Assembly: GCF_026262505.1 (NCBI RefSeq)
Contig: NC_067206.1
Location: 34,859,896 to 34,923,895, forward strand
Length of the DNA: 64,000 nucleotides
Direction: 5' to 3'
Origin: Trichomonas vaginalis G3
Lineage: Eukaryota; Parabasalia; Trichomonadida; Trichomonadidae
The translations under genes were made by a program, and so were the position numbers. Numbering within the stretch: position 1 is the first letter of the stretch; each line of letters starts with the position of its first letter. The notes under the pieces are model-generated. The model searched no databases. It was given only the letters and a program-made list of their open reading frames with translations, and had not been told where the DNA came from. This document shows positions 1-8,847 of this stretch, piece after piece.

Positions 1-777
1 GATTTGTCATTGTCTTTATTAATTAAATTGAAGAAATATGAGAAAGCATTGAACTATAAAATGCAGATACTTCCTACAAGAGAGAGTTGGTCTAAAAAGC
101 TTGAAGACCTTAAATTCATTGTTGATACTGTTGTTTCTGAAATTCATGAAAGATCAAATAAGAAACAAAGCAATGAAGAGGATTCCGATAAATCTATGAC
201 TAATTCTCAATTGATGAAGATGTCCAGTGTTGCAGGTATTGAACATCAGTTCATTCAGATGTGTATTGATGAAAATATTCCGTTCAAAAACCTGGATTTG
301 ATTGGCGGAAAAAGAAGCGATGCATTATTAATGTGTATTTTGTCTTTGATTAATGGAAGATTCAATGTTTGTGTTGGAATAAGCGATTGCTACCAAGGAT
401 TGATGGAAGATGCTTGTGATTCTGCTGTAGATAGAATTAGCGATTTCGGAAGACATCCTGAGAAAATCCCTCAGTTCTTAGAATTCCTTTATAATAGAGC
501 TGATAATAAAACTTACCATAGAATTGCAAAGGCTTTCGTGTTGAAGGTTGCCTCGAGAGCTGCTGATTTGCAGACAATGGTTAAGTTCATTAAAACACAT
601 GTTAAAACTGTTTCTCTACAAGTTGAACTTCTATTGAAGTTGAATTTTGCTGGAGAGGCACTGAGAATCGCTGAAAAAGATGATAATTTAGATATTGCCA
701 AAGTTATTGAATATGCAGAACAAAATGGAGAAGAAATGCTACTTAACGCTGCTCAAAGAATCAGAAGAAGAAATTGA
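1..777 (+). CDS. C-terminal part of an alpha-solenoid protein, possibly Vps16-C/SPE-39-like (partial)
   Basis: The reading frame is open at the left edge, so this is the last ~258 residues of a longer protein; there is no ATG in the first codons. The residues are almost all helical. A stretch of ~110 residues before the end, from about residue 170, has the paired-helix pattern of vesicle-trafficking solenoids (a 'ELLLKLNFAGEALRIAEK' type helix pair near the C-terminus). This resembles the Vps16 C-terminal domain of HOPS/CORVET subunits and SPE-39/VIPAS39, which would place it in endolysosomal tethering. The resemblance is by eye and weak; other solenoids (spastizin, Vps8 class) are possible. 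It ends 364 bp before the next gene, which lies on the other strand. Confidence 0.5.
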   Translation, partial: DLSLSLLIKLKKYEKALNYKMQILPTRESWSKKLEDLKFIVDTVVSEIHERSNKKQSNEEDSDKSMTNSQLMKMSSVAGIEHQFIQMCIDENIPFKNLDLIGGKRSDALLMCILSLINGRFNVCVGISDCYQGLMEDACDSAVDRISDFGRHPEKIPQFLEFLYNRADNKTYHRIAKAFVLKVASRAADLQTMVKFIKTHVKTVSLQVELLLKLNFAGEALRIAEKDDNLDIAKVIEYAEQNGEEMLLNAAQRIRRRN

Positions 778-903
778 TTTTATCTATTTAATAAAATTAT
801 GTTTGTTTTATAAAAGTTATGTTATATTTTTTGTTATCGAACTAAATCATGATTTTATGCAGTAACAATTTCTTAAAAGTGAGGCTGATTGAGATGAGTT
901 TGA

Positions 904-949
904 CATCACAATGTAAACTGTTCAAGATTGAGAAGTTTACGTCGTGATG
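904..949. repeat. Inverted repeat (hairpin) downstream of the solenoid gene
   Basis: Arms 904-919 and 934-949 pair over 16 positions, with one A-C mismatch and one G-U type wobble, around a 14-nt loop. It lies ~130 bp after the stop of the upstream gene, in a 364-bp region (778-1141) where I see no gene. It could be a 3'-end structure or a small RNA; nothing else supports a function. Confidence 0.5.
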
Positions 950-1141
950 CCAACCCAAAAAAAGCCAAATGACACAAGGAAAATGGTCAACAAATGAAAG
1001 AAATTCAATGGTTTTGTCTCAAAAATTAAATTTCCTCACTCTCAATATTTGAATTAGAATATGAAAGTATTTCTAAAAAATTAACATGAATAAACAAAGT
1101 TTTATTTCAAATATACAATGTTACATACTAGTTGTTGCTTT

Positions 1142-1663
1142 TTAGCTATTATTTAATTTGGAATTTGCACTAGTAACATCGGATTTTGATGCAATTGCAT
1201 TTTTAGCACCCTTAGAACTAATATAAGAAATCCAAAAGACATGAGGATTACTTTTACATGGAGTTACACGGCCAATATCGCCATAACGATCAAATTTTTC
1301 GAATATTGATCTTCGAGTGTCATCCTTAGTTGCATTTCGTAAGATAACTTCGTGTGCAGGATGTATACCATACCAAAAGGCTACAGCCTTAGCTATTCCG
1401 TCAAATTCTCTATATGACATGTATCTTCTTAATGAATTTGCATGATCATGATTATAAAAGGAAATACGCATTGAAAATGAATTCTTTGTGGCTATTTGAT
1501 CTTCGTATTTCTTGATAATGCGTGTTTCAATAGACTTCAAAGTTTCATCTTTATCAAATTTTTGTAGCCATTCGTAAAAGTAATGAAACGCAAGTTCCTT
1601 AGGATCATTATTATCTCCTACTACGTCAAGCTTGTAATAGACTTCAGTCAAAGGTTTTGACAT
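1142..1663 (-). CDS. RRM-like RNA-binding protein, hypothetical (173 aa)
   Basis: The last third (residues ~105-160) fits an RNA recognition motif: a strand 'VILRNAT' in the RNP2 position, a helix rich in R/F/D, a turn 'YGDIGRV', then 'HVFWISYIS' in the RNP1 position followed by 'KGAKNAI'. The N-terminal 100 residues are charged, helical and unassigned. An RRM suggests RNA binding in nucleus or cytoplasm, but the RNP aromatic pattern is loose. The start is supported by a TCATTATT initiator box 5 nt upstream of the ATG on the minus strand. It reads in the same direction as the next gene (2081-2494) but has its own promoter. Expression level and target are unknown. Confidence 0.6.
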   Translation of the reverse strand: MSKPLTEVYYKLDVVGDNNDPKELAFHYFYEWLQKFDKDETLKSIETRIIKKYEDQIATKNSFSMRISFYNHDHANSLRRYMSYREFDGIAKAVAFWYGIHPAHEVILRNATKDDTRRSIFEKFDRYGDIGRVTPCKSNPHVFWISYISSKGAKNAIASKSDVTSANSKLNNS

Positions 1664-1668
1664 CTATA

Positions 1669-1676
1669 AATAATGA
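1669..1676 (-). promoter_or_regulatory. Trichomonad initiator (Inr) for the RRM-like gene
   Basis: TCATTATT on the minus strand, 5 nt upstream of the ATG. It fits the T. vaginalis Inr consensus TCA(+1)Y(T/A), which normally lies within ~20 nt of the start codon and sets the transcription start. The rest of 1677-2080 is AT-rich and I see no gene in it. Confidence 0.75.
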
Positions 1677-2080
1677 AAAGATTTTATTCGGACATTTTTC
1701 AATAGAAAAAATTCGAAAATTTCAGAATTTTGGTCAGATAAAATTTTGTCATGTAAAGTGAAATTTTAGATTATTAATTGCCCTTCAACAATAAATATGT
1801 ATAATTTCATAAATTGAATTTTCCTCTCAAAAATTTCATTGAAAATGATCGAACTGGGCAAAATTTAGGAGAAAAAAATGACTACAGATATGAAAAAGAA
1901 TCCTCTATTCTGTTATAGCATTATGAATCAATCTAATGACGAATTTTAATTCATTTTATTATATTTCTTAAAACCCATTCTCAAGGATATTTTCCAAAGA
2001 AAATCATGTACAATACTTCAAATTATAAGTTTTCTAAATATAAAAGTCTAATTTTTATAATAAAAATAACAAACAAAATT

Positions 2081-2494
2081 TTAGTGAGGGGAATTGATTG
2101 ACTGGTTTTTGAATTCATTAACGTAGCTCATGAATCTGTTGTATGTGGCATTAAGAAAAGAATTATAAGAGGAATTCAAAACATCCATTGGGGAATTTTG
2201 AACAACCATTGGATCGTAAACATAAATGTAAAACATTTCTCCCATGCTCATAACTGGAATGCATACCCATAAGTAAATTACAAATTTAAGAATGCTTACA
2301 AATGGGAACAATGATAAAAGAGGAGATGCGATTGGGTCGATGAATTCTAATAAACCAAGTAATCCCCAACGGAAAATGGAGATATTAATGGCATCCATAT
2401 CATTTGATTGAATAGCACGGCAAGTCAAGATAAATGGAATAGCGTATGTGAGAACAAATCTCAATGATTCGCGGATGAGCAATTGGAGCTTCAT
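2081..2494 (-). CDS. REEP/TB2/DP1/HVA22 (Yop1-like) ER membrane-shaping protein (137 aa)
   Basis: The protein has the signature of the TB2/DP1/HVA22 family: a 'YAIPFILTCRAIQSND' type start (family Y-P-x-x-x-S-x-x-A-I), a hydrophobic hairpin, 'FIDPIASPLLSLFPF', a 'LKFVIYLWVCIPVMSMGEMFYIYVY' style block (family K-x-x-x-x-x-W-L-x-x-P-x-x-x-G-x-x-x-x-Y) and a following 'DP'. Family members are hairpin-inserted ER proteins that curve tubules and interact with Rab/Yip or atlastin-type proteins. The length is typical for a short member. The start agrees with a TCATTATTTA initiator 16 nt upstream. A Maverick inserted ~190 bp upstream of it; the promoter looks untouched. Confidence 0.8.
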   Translation of the reverse strand: MKLQLLIRESLRFVLTYAIPFILTCRAIQSNDMDAINISIFRWGLLGLLEFIDPIASPLLSLFPFVSILKFVIYLWVCIPVMSMGEMFYIYVYDPMVVQNSPMDVLNSSYNSFLNATYNRFMSYVNEFKNQSINSPH

Positions 2495-2510
2495 ATCTGA
2501 GACGCTTCTT

Positions 2511-2520
2511 TAAATAATGA
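2511..2520 (-). promoter_or_regulatory. Trichomonad initiator (Inr) for the REEP-like gene
   Basis: TCATTATTTA on the minus strand, 16 nt before the ATG. It is the same core as in front of the neighbouring RRM-like gene and fits the known Inr. Neither Maverick uses this form. Confidence 0.75.
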
Positions 2521-2681
2521 AAAAATTGTTACGAGCTTTTAAACCTCACAATTATTAAAATACCAGAAAAATTTCTTCTCTCAAAATTTTACTTTTCAAA
2601 GAATTAGCATTTTGAATACAAAAGTGTAATATTGCACTTGAATGATTGGAAAAGAAATTTATACAATAAGAATACGCATTA

Positions 2682-2786
2682 AGGTCAGGTAAGTGGGGCT
2701 TCCAGGCGCGTTGCGCCCTCTAGCCCCTAAGAAATTTTGCCCAAGACCCAAGAGGAGGACCGAACCCCAGCCGACCAGCCGGTGAC
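2682..2786 (+). repeat. Left terminal inverted repeat of Maverick copy 1
   Basis: 105 bp, repeated inverted at 25479-25583 with two mismatches. It begins AG, as Polinton termini do, and holds a small hairpin (GGCGC-GTT-GCGCC) about 24 bp in. CATTA lies directly outside it (2677-2681). Confidence 0.95.
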
Positions 2787-2824
2787 AAAACCAAAACCGT
2801 TGTTATTTACATCATATTAATGGT

Positions 2825-2907
2825 GTCACTTTTTTAAATATCACTTTTTGTGTCGCTTTTCACAAATTATATATGTTTTCATGTTTTGTCACTTTTCTGT
2901 CACTTTT
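2825..2907 (+). repeat. GTCACTTTT iterons inside the left end of copy 1
   Basis: Five copies of GTCACTTTT or close variants lie at about 2825, 2838, 2852, 2888 and 2899, between the terminal repeat and the methyltransferase gene. Copy 2 keeps two at its corresponding end (55688-55708). The same core occurs in the upstream box of several small Maverick genes (14957-14972, 11631-11646), so it may be a protein-binding site. Confidence 0.6.
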
Positions 2908-2938
2908 CGGGTAAAAACATTTTTATTATTATATATAA

Positions 2939-3758
2939 ATGAATTTTACAAAACCACCGTTACCGTTCTTTGGAAATAAGAGTAGATGTAAAGATATTAT
3001 ATTGAGAGAACTTAAGAAACTACCGAATGGTCTAACATTTGTAGATTTGTTCGGTGGAAGTTTCTATATATCCCATTTGTGCCATACAATATTCCCAGAC
3101 TCAAAGATTATATGCAATGACTTCGACAACTATATGGACCGTCTCAAACATATTCCAGACACAAACAATATATTGAAAGAGTTAAAAGAAAAGATACCTA
3201 TAGGTAAGATGGAACGTATACCATTAGATAAGAAAAATATTGTGAGAGAGGTTTTGAAAAAAGCAGAATATATAGACTGGAATAGTATATCTGCTAGACT
3301 ATTATATAGTGGTGCTATAAGAGTTCATGACGTTGAAACACTTATGTCAAAAGTTTTATATCTTAACTATACAAATGTTTTTCAAAGAGAACATAGAAAA
3401 ATATATTGAGGGTATAGAGTTTGTGAGATGTCATTGGACAGAGTTGTATGAAAAATATAAAGACAAGGAAAATGTTTTCTTTATAGTGGACCCGCCGTTC
3501 TATAACACATGGGATTTTCAATACCAAGTAGACTGGACTTTGAGAGACTCTTTAGAAACTTTAGACGTTATACATAACCATCCATGCTTTTACTTTACAT
3601 CCGATAAAAGTGGTTTGGAAACCGTTATGAGATGGTTAGAGGACATACATGACTATGAGTTTATATATGACAAGATAGAATATGAGAGAGGTCCTATAAA
3701 CTGGAGAAAGTGTCACAATAAAGAAATTTTATTAGTAAGTAAATGTGGTTTGAAATAG
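2939..3758 (+). pseudogene. D12-class (Dam-like) DNA adenine-N6 methyltransferase, Maverick copy 1
   Basis: The first gene inside the left terminus. The N-terminus has the SAM-binding pattern of D12 methyltransferases ('PFFGNKSR' for motif X and 'FVDLFGGSF' for motif I). The catalytic motif IV is the DPPF version of DPPY, in 'FIVDPPFYNT'. Such enzymes methylate adenine N6 using S-adenosylmethionine; in a virus-like element this may protect or mark its DNA, which is an inference. The sequence before the ATG fits the element's TTTTTA box. This copy is not intact; the copy at 54839-55657 looks whole. Confidence 0.85.
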
Positions 3759-3874
3759 GACTACTTGTTTTAGGTTTTTTCCATTGTGTCATTTATTTAT
3801 TTGACGTGGCAGAAAAGTACAGAGAATATGAAGATGAACCAATGCCTGCAAATGTTCAGTATATGTACTCGTAA
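3744..3874 (+). pseudogene. Small single-span membrane protein, Maverick copy 1
   Basis: Counterpart of the 43-residue reading frame at 54723-54854, overlapping the end of the methyltransferase gene. It shares the hydrophobic start 'MWFEIGLLVLGF' with that copy. This copy does not look intact. Function unknown. Confidence 0.5.
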
Positions 3875-3897
3875 GAGATATTTTTATCTAATATTAA

Positions 3898-4260
3898 ATG
3901 GACGCACAGAACTTAGCGAATGCACAGCAACCTGGACAACCAAACCCAGTGAATATTCCAAATGAAGTTAGAATACAAACTGCAATGGCAAACTATGGTC
4001 AAGTGCCAACAGATGTACAAATGCAAACTGCCATGTCAAATGACGCTGCGTTAGGTTTGCCACCATGGTATGCAAATATGAGATGGAAAGAGTTTTATAC
4101 AAACCCTGAAGTGGGATATAAACAACTTTATGCAGATGACGCGAACACAGGAGTTGACCCAGAATATGTTTTCTACCAGAGGAGAAACAGAATGTATGAG
4201 CTCCAGTTAAAGAATGCTATGGAACTCAACAGGAAACGTAAGAAACTAGGCGGACATTAG
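3898..4260 (+). CDS. Conserved Maverick protein of 120 aa, function unknown
   Basis: The N-terminal half is rich in Q, N, P and A and contains an internal near-repeat: 'VRIQTAMANYGQVP' followed by 'VQMQTAMSNDAALG', ~18 residues each. The C-terminal half is charged and aromatic and ends in a basic tail 'NRKRKKLGGH'. The copy at 54337-54699 is nearly identical. It sits between the methyltransferase and a small amphipathic protein, all in one direction. A TTTTTA box lies 11 nt upstream of the ATG. A structural or DNA-packing role would fit the basic tail but is a guess. Confidence 0.7.
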   Translation: MDAQNLANAQQPGQPNPVNIPNEVRIQTAMANYGQVPTDVQMQTAMSNDAALGLPPWYANMRWKEFYTNPEVGYKQLYADDANTGVDPEYVFYQRRNRMYELQLKNAMELNRKRKKLGGH

Positions 4261-4277
4261 ATTTTTACACGTAGTAA

Positions 4278-4521
4278 ATGGGTTTCTTCAGTAGTATTGG
4301 AAACTTCTTCAGAAGAGTTGGAAGAGGTATATGGAATGGCGTCAAAACCGTAGGAAAAAGGAATTTGGAACGGAGTCAAAAATATTGGTAAAAGAGTAGG
4401 TCAGTTTGTTGGTATTATACCTAAAGACCCTGAACCAGAAGAACAAGCTCCTGTTATACAACAGCCTGAACCTGCACCACAGTCTAGTTGGCAACCAAAT
4501 CCAACACCTCAACCGTATTAA
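4278..4521 (+). pseudogene. Small amphipathic Gly/Phe/Trp-rich protein, Maverick copy 1
   Basis: Counterpart of the whole 80-residue gene at 54076-54318. The N-terminal half repeats a G-x-G-I-W-N-G-V/I motif, typical of amphipathic membrane-active helices, and the C-terminus is a P/Q/E tail. A TTTTTA box lies 10 nt before the ATG. This copy is not intact. Confidence 0.6.
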
Positions 4522-4525
4522 AAAA

Positions 4526-5373
4526 TTATATTTTTACCGTTTGATAGTAGTTGTATATGAAACTAAGTTCTAAGTAAAACGCATGGTATAATGGAATTAT
4601 TCTTTTTCTTCCATCTGTAGTAAACCATACTTGAAAGTCTGAAATACTTCCACTTGGTGGTTCGTATAACTTTGTAGGTTTTTCGTAAAAGTCATTTGCC
4701 AAGCATAAGAAAGAGTTTTGGGCGCCAGAAAATGAAGCATGAACAATAATAGCATCTGGGTCGAAAATATTTTCATATGTTCCATTAGGGTTTTCGACTT
4801 CATAATAGTCCGGGTGTACTGGATATGCTGCAGGCTGATTTAACATCCTCATAAATCTATACCATGCCAAGTTGTTATATTTTGTAGAAATATAACCGTT
4901 TTCTCCAAGGTCTTCTATTTTATTGATTTTAACAGTTGCATTTTTCCTGTCATAAATAATATCGAGATGGTATTCTCCTTCGTCAATGTTAAACTGGTTT
5001 GCATATTCAATATAGATATCGTTTATTTTTTCTTGAAAAGCTTGAAGAGTTGTTTCTAAGTTTATAAGCAAACTAACTTGTAAAAGTTTTCCCTGTTCAA
5101 ATTTTCATACATACGTTTTTCTTTGTTATAGTATCGAACTTCAAAACCGACCGTAAATGGGAAACCATGTATGGCTTCTGAAATGAACTTCATTCTACGA
5201 AAGCCAATAGCTTTTGTGACGGATGGGTCTCTTAACCATCTTAATGGGTAGTCAAAACGATAGCCTTCATGCTTTACGGTATCTGTCTCAAACTTTTGAC
5301 CGACATTAGTAAAAAGTTCATCTAATGGTATAGTTGTAGCAACTCTAGAATTTTCTTTTTCTATTGGAAGCAT
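4526..5373 (-). pseudogene. Maverick protein family A (about 280 aa, function unknown), copy 1
   Basis: Counterpart of the whole gene at 53223-54071 and of a divergent paralogue at 42307-43168. It looks like a mixed alpha/beta soluble protein, with conserved blocks 'DYPLRWLRDPSVTKA' near the N-terminus and 'FQVWFTTDG' plus 'LELSFIYNYY' near the end. It is divergent from the fibre gene; only 18 bp (5374-5391) separate the two ATGs. This copy is not intact. A fibre chaperone or capsid-associated role is suggested only by position. Confidence 0.65.
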
Positions 5374-5391
5374 ATTTTATCTATAATAAAA
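5374..5391. promoter_or_regulatory. 18-bp bidirectional promoter between family A and fibre genes
   Basis: The whole space between two divergent start codons is 18 bp. It reads as a TTTTA box in both directions (attttatctataataaaa). The same arrangement recurs at 53205-53222 in copy 2, so the overlap of two promoters is a conserved design. Confidence 0.6.
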
Positions 5392-7260
5392 ATGTCAAAT
5401 GAAACAGCGTCTATGAGAGAAATACAACACAACCGACAACTCATTATGCAAGCTCTAAATAAGAACACAACAAACCTTTCAAACTATTCTAAGATATCTG
5501 AGTCATTGAAAGGGGGTGACTTAAAACTGACAATAAACCCTATAACAGATGAGTTTCTATTTCAAGACAATAAGAACAATACTGTCTGTATAAATCCAAC
5601 AAAAGGAACTTTAAACGAGAAACCTATAAATGAACTTCTTTTGAAAGCAGATGTTGACAACAAAGCTGACAAAGAATATGTAGACGATGCAATAGCAAAA
5701 GAAGAAGAAAGAGCTAACAATGCTTATGCAACAAAAGAACATACTCATCCTGAACTAGCAGACAAAACATATGTTGACAATAAAATGTCAAGTGAAGTGA
5801 CAAGAGCTGAAAACGAATATTCTAAAAAGACTCATATACATTATATTAACCAAATACCAAGTCTTAAGGAAACATTAGAGACAAAAGCAGATAAGACTCA
5901 TACACATTCTATATCTGATATTACAAACTTACAAGAAACCTTAAACAGGAAAAGTGCCGTTGGACATACACATACCATTGCAAATATTACAAACTTACAA
6001 GAAAACTTAAACAGGAAAAGTGACGTTGGACATACACATACCATTGCAAATATTACAAACTTACAAGAAACCTTAAACAGGAAAAGTGCCGTTGGACATA
6101 CACATTCTATATCTGATATTACAAACTTACAAGAAACCTTAAACAGGAAAAGTGACGTTGGACATACACATACATCTTCTGAAATAACAGACTTAAACGT
6201 TAGCCTTGAAAATAAAGCAGATAAAACATATGTCAATGAAATATACCAAAGTTTGATAGGAACAAAAAATATTGAAACTATTGTTGGTGACTTTTCTGTC
6301 AATGAAGAAAATAAATATTTTAGATGGCAGTTGGTACAGTCCTTAGAAAATGGTACACGGTATAAACTCATTCCGAAAAATAACAATGAAATGTATGTAA
6401 GCTATAAAAAGAATGATGGTACACAAGTTAAAGTTCCATTAGACAACAACTGCTACTTAAACTTATATGGAGACGAACAAAAGAAATATTTAAGAGTTTA
6501 TGAAATGGCAGATATGACATTGCCTGACCCAGCTCCAGCACCACATTATTATGACTATGGAGATGACGACAGAACACCACATGTAGATGAACAAAAGCTA
6601 ACATTATATTTAGATTATTATAGATATAAAAGATATAATGCAATAGAAAAAACGAGAATAGTATATTATTATACAGATGACAGAAATAAATATTATAGTC
6701 AAGATTTTACCTACCCTGAAAACATAAGATTATATTATAAAAAATATTCTGACACAAACCAGAAGAAACCTGAAATAGTTGCACTATATTTTAAGTTCAA
6801 AAGAGACAATCCTATAATATCTCATATGTTTGATTTAATGAACCCAGTAGGTTCTATTTATACATCTATGGATGCAAGAGGTCCTCAAGTAATGTTTGGT
6901 GTTGGTGCATGGGAACAAATAGTCGACAGGTTTTTGTATTGTGCAAACTCTTCAAAGGAAACAGGTGGAAGTAAAACGATTTCAGGTGAAAATTTACCTG
7001 CACACAGTCATTACATAGATTTAAGTACATCTCAAGCAGGTTGGCATAAGCATAGATATTGGGATTAGTCAGGAATGACAAAAGGTAAAGGATATGATGT
7101 TAAAGACGACGTTAAGTTTGCTATAAATTGTTACTGGAGTGACACTCAGGGAGAAGGAAACCATACACATTTCGTTTCAGGATATACACAAACAACGGGA
7201 CAAAGTAAAGAATACATGCCACCTTACATGACAGTTTACGCATGGTATAGAATTGCTTAG
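5392..7260 (+). pseudogene. Phage-like fibre with tail-collar C-terminal domain, Maverick copy 1
   Basis: A long trimeric-fibre-like protein of ~620 residues. The middle has 22-residue repeats of the type GHTHTIANITNLQETLNRKSDV (written here in parts: GHTHTIANIT + NLQETLNRKS), four units in this copy. The C-terminus matches the collar/Gp10-type receptor-binding domain of bacteriophage tails: 'NPVGSIYTSMDARGP', 'FGVGAWEQI', a 'LPAHSHYIDL' metal-binding type loop and a final 'MPPYMTVYAWYRIA'. A role in host-cell attachment of a particle is inferred. Its stop codon overlaps the stop of the convergent integrase gene (TTAG, 7257-7260). This copy is not intact; 51336-53204 is. Confidence 0.8.
5896..6180 (+). 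repeat. 66-bp coding tandem repeat in the fibre gene
   Basis: Four units of 66 bp (22 codons) with alternating variants encode His-Thr-His loops and a short coiled segment. Unit number differs between copies: two at 48720-48866 and five at 52432-52764. Confidence 0.85.
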
Positions 7261-8216
7261 TTGTCATTTTCAACTTCTTTAGCATATTCGTCAGGAGTTG
7301 TCTTATATTTGTTAGGAACTGTCTTTGAAAGTATACCACCTTGAACTTTGACAAGTTTGAAACGAGGTCTGACAATAGTAGTTTTATCTTCTGCTTGCAG
7401 TGTGTACATTTTGCCATGTTTGCCTAAAACTTCATAATATTCTCTTGTATACTTTCTTCTATTTTTACGAACACGAATGTGAGTACCTGTCGGGTTCCCA
7501 TTGTTGTCATAGTCAATAGTATTTTCATATGGGTCGCGTTTAGGTATTTCTATTTTTACTTTGTCACCTTTCTGAAGTTTGAAGCCCGGCATTCTTTCTT
7601 GTTTGTCTCTTTTGACTAAATTATTAAATATATAGTCTTTCTCTAAGTCAGGGTTGTTTTTCATTTCTTCGGGGGAGTGGTTTCCCAAACCTTTTTGTTT
7701 ACGGTTATTGTAAATATTTAAAACTTGTCTCATCTTTGCCATGGAGAAGTGTCTATATTTGTCGTCATATGACATTTCATTTGCTTCACCACCTTGTGGT
7801 TGGTTTAAGTCTCTTAACATTTTTATACATCCGTCAATGACACCAAGAGCAGAATGGTTTTGGTCGACAATGAAATATTGGTTTACATTTTTTGAACGCA
7901 GATAGTTTTTTACATCATCTGATTTGAAAGAACTTTCACAGTCAGATGTCAGTTTTGTTGGATGGTATTTGTCAACGAATATTGTCAAAGCAGTTTTCAC
8001 ATCTAAAATATTTTTGGACCATAATGGTATGGCTTCACAGTATCTTGTGTTTTGACCAACAAATATTAACCAGTATGGAGGTCCATCTGTTCTAACTCTC
8101 GGAATGTTTTCCAAGATATCCATAAACCAAGCATTTGGTGTTGAACTAAAGATTTTTATCATGAGTGCTTTCTTTGTCGCTTTAGAAACATAGGGGTCCT
8201 TGTTCGGATTCGTCAT
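7257..8216 (-). CDS. Retroviral-type (rve, DDE) integrase of Maverick copy 1 (319 aa)
   Basis: The core follows the rve pattern: first acidic residue in 'WFMDIL' (D33), second in 'LTSDCESSF' (D92) and an acidic residue at 128 in the third position, followed by a helix. The C-terminal third (~residues 205-300) is basic and beta-rich, like the SH3/chromo-type DNA- or histone-binding tail of Maverick integrases. The enzyme would join element ends to target DNA and make the short target duplication. There is no obvious zinc HHCC domain before the core. It is divergent from the amphipathic-protein gene, with 17 bp between ATGs, and convergent with the fibre gene. The reading frame looks whole. Confidence 0.88.
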   Translation of the reverse strand: MTNPNKDPYVSKATKKALMIKIFSSTPNAWFMDILENIPRVRTDGPPYWLIFVGQNTRYCEAIPLWSKNILDVKTALTIFVDKYHPTKLTSDCESSFKSDDVKNYLRSKNVNQYFIVDQNHSALGVIDGCIKMLRDLNQPQGGEANEMSYDDKYRHFSMAKMRQVLNIYNNRKQKGLGNHSPEEMKNNPDLEKDYIFNNLVKRDKQERMPGFKLQKGDKVKIEIPKRDPYENTIDYDNNGNPTGTHIRVRKNRRKYTREYYEVLGKHGKMYTLQAEDKTTIVRPRFKLVKVQGGILSKTVPNKYKTTPDEYAKEVENDN

Positions 8217-8233
8217 TTTTTACCCTATAAGAA
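8217..8233. promoter_or_regulatory. 17-bp bidirectional promoter, integrase / amphipathic protein
   Basis: Only 17 bp separate the two divergent ATGs. The plus strand reads TTTTTA 11 nt before the ATG; the minus strand has the weaker TTTCTTATAGGG form. The copies in element 2 (46673-46686, 50365-50380) keep this spacing. Confidence 0.6.
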
Positions 8234-8656
8234 ATGGGTTTATTTGGCGCATTAGCAGGAGTTGCATCCAGATTTTTGCCCGCAGTGGGAACAATAGCCA
8301 GAGGTGTATTTGGAGTTGGAAGGAAGATTTTGAGTACATTAGGTATACTTAAAGAGAAAGCACAACCTATTATACAAACTGTACAGAAAGGTTGGGATGT
8401 AGCACGAGATGCAACAAATCTTATTCCAAATCCTGAAACAAGAGGAAAAGTTCAAGGATGGATGGACAATGTAGGAAGACAAGCAGGAAACTATTATAAC
8501 AAAGCAAATGACTACTATAACCAAGCAAATGACTACTATAACCAAGCAGGACACTATATGGACCAAGGTGAAAGATTCTTTAACAGAGGATATAACCATG
8601 CACAACAATGGGTAAGCAATAACCAACCGCAACCACCTCAAACGTGGGGAATGTAA
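8234..8656 (+). CDS. Amphipathic Gly/Tyr-rich small virion-like protein (140 aa)
   Basis: It starts MGLFGALAGVASRFLP, a glycine-rich amphipathic helix, continues with a second one ('VFGVGRKILSTLG'), then a linker and a Tyr/Asn repeat region with 'YYNKANDYYNQA' units, and ends in a P/Q tail. This layout resembles membrane-lytic minor capsid proteins such as adenovirus protein VI; the similarity is one of composition, not alignment. It is related in style to the 80-residue protein near the left end. The number of Tyr/Asn units differs between copies: three here, two at 49963-50364. The frame looks whole. Confidence 0.65.
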   Translation: MGLFGALAGVASRFLPAVGTIARGVFGVGRKILSTLGILKEKAQPIIQTVQKGWDVARDATNLIPNPETRGKVQGWMDNVGRQAGNYYNKANDYYNQANDYYNQAGHYMDQGERFFNRGYNHAQQWVSNNQPQPPQTWGM

Positions 8657-8675
8657 ATTTTTTTACTGAGATGAA

Positions 8676-8828
8676 ATGAACAATGCAGCATTGAGACAAA
8701 TGAGTTCAAGATGGATTTGTCGGCTTCCAGCATTTACACCACGTGTTTGTAAAGTTCTTCCTATACCTCAGGAAGTTTTAGACCGACTTAAAAAACCTAA
8801 ACAACCAGTTGAAAACAAACCAAACTAA
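8676..8828 (+). CDS. Small basic Maverick protein (50 aa)
   Basis: A short frame from ATG 8676, preserved in copy 2 (49789-49944, 51 aa). It starts MNNAALRQMSSRWICRL and carries a C-x-V-L-P-I-P-x-E-V-L-D-R-L-K-K segment. The ATG is preceded by the TTTTTACTGAGATGAA leader that also precedes the next gene, supporting that it is expressed. Function unknown. Confidence 0.55.
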   Translation: MNNAALRQMSSRWICRLPAFTPRVCKVLPIPQEVLDRLKKPKQPVENKPN

Positions 8829-8847
8829 AATTTTTTACTGAGATGAA

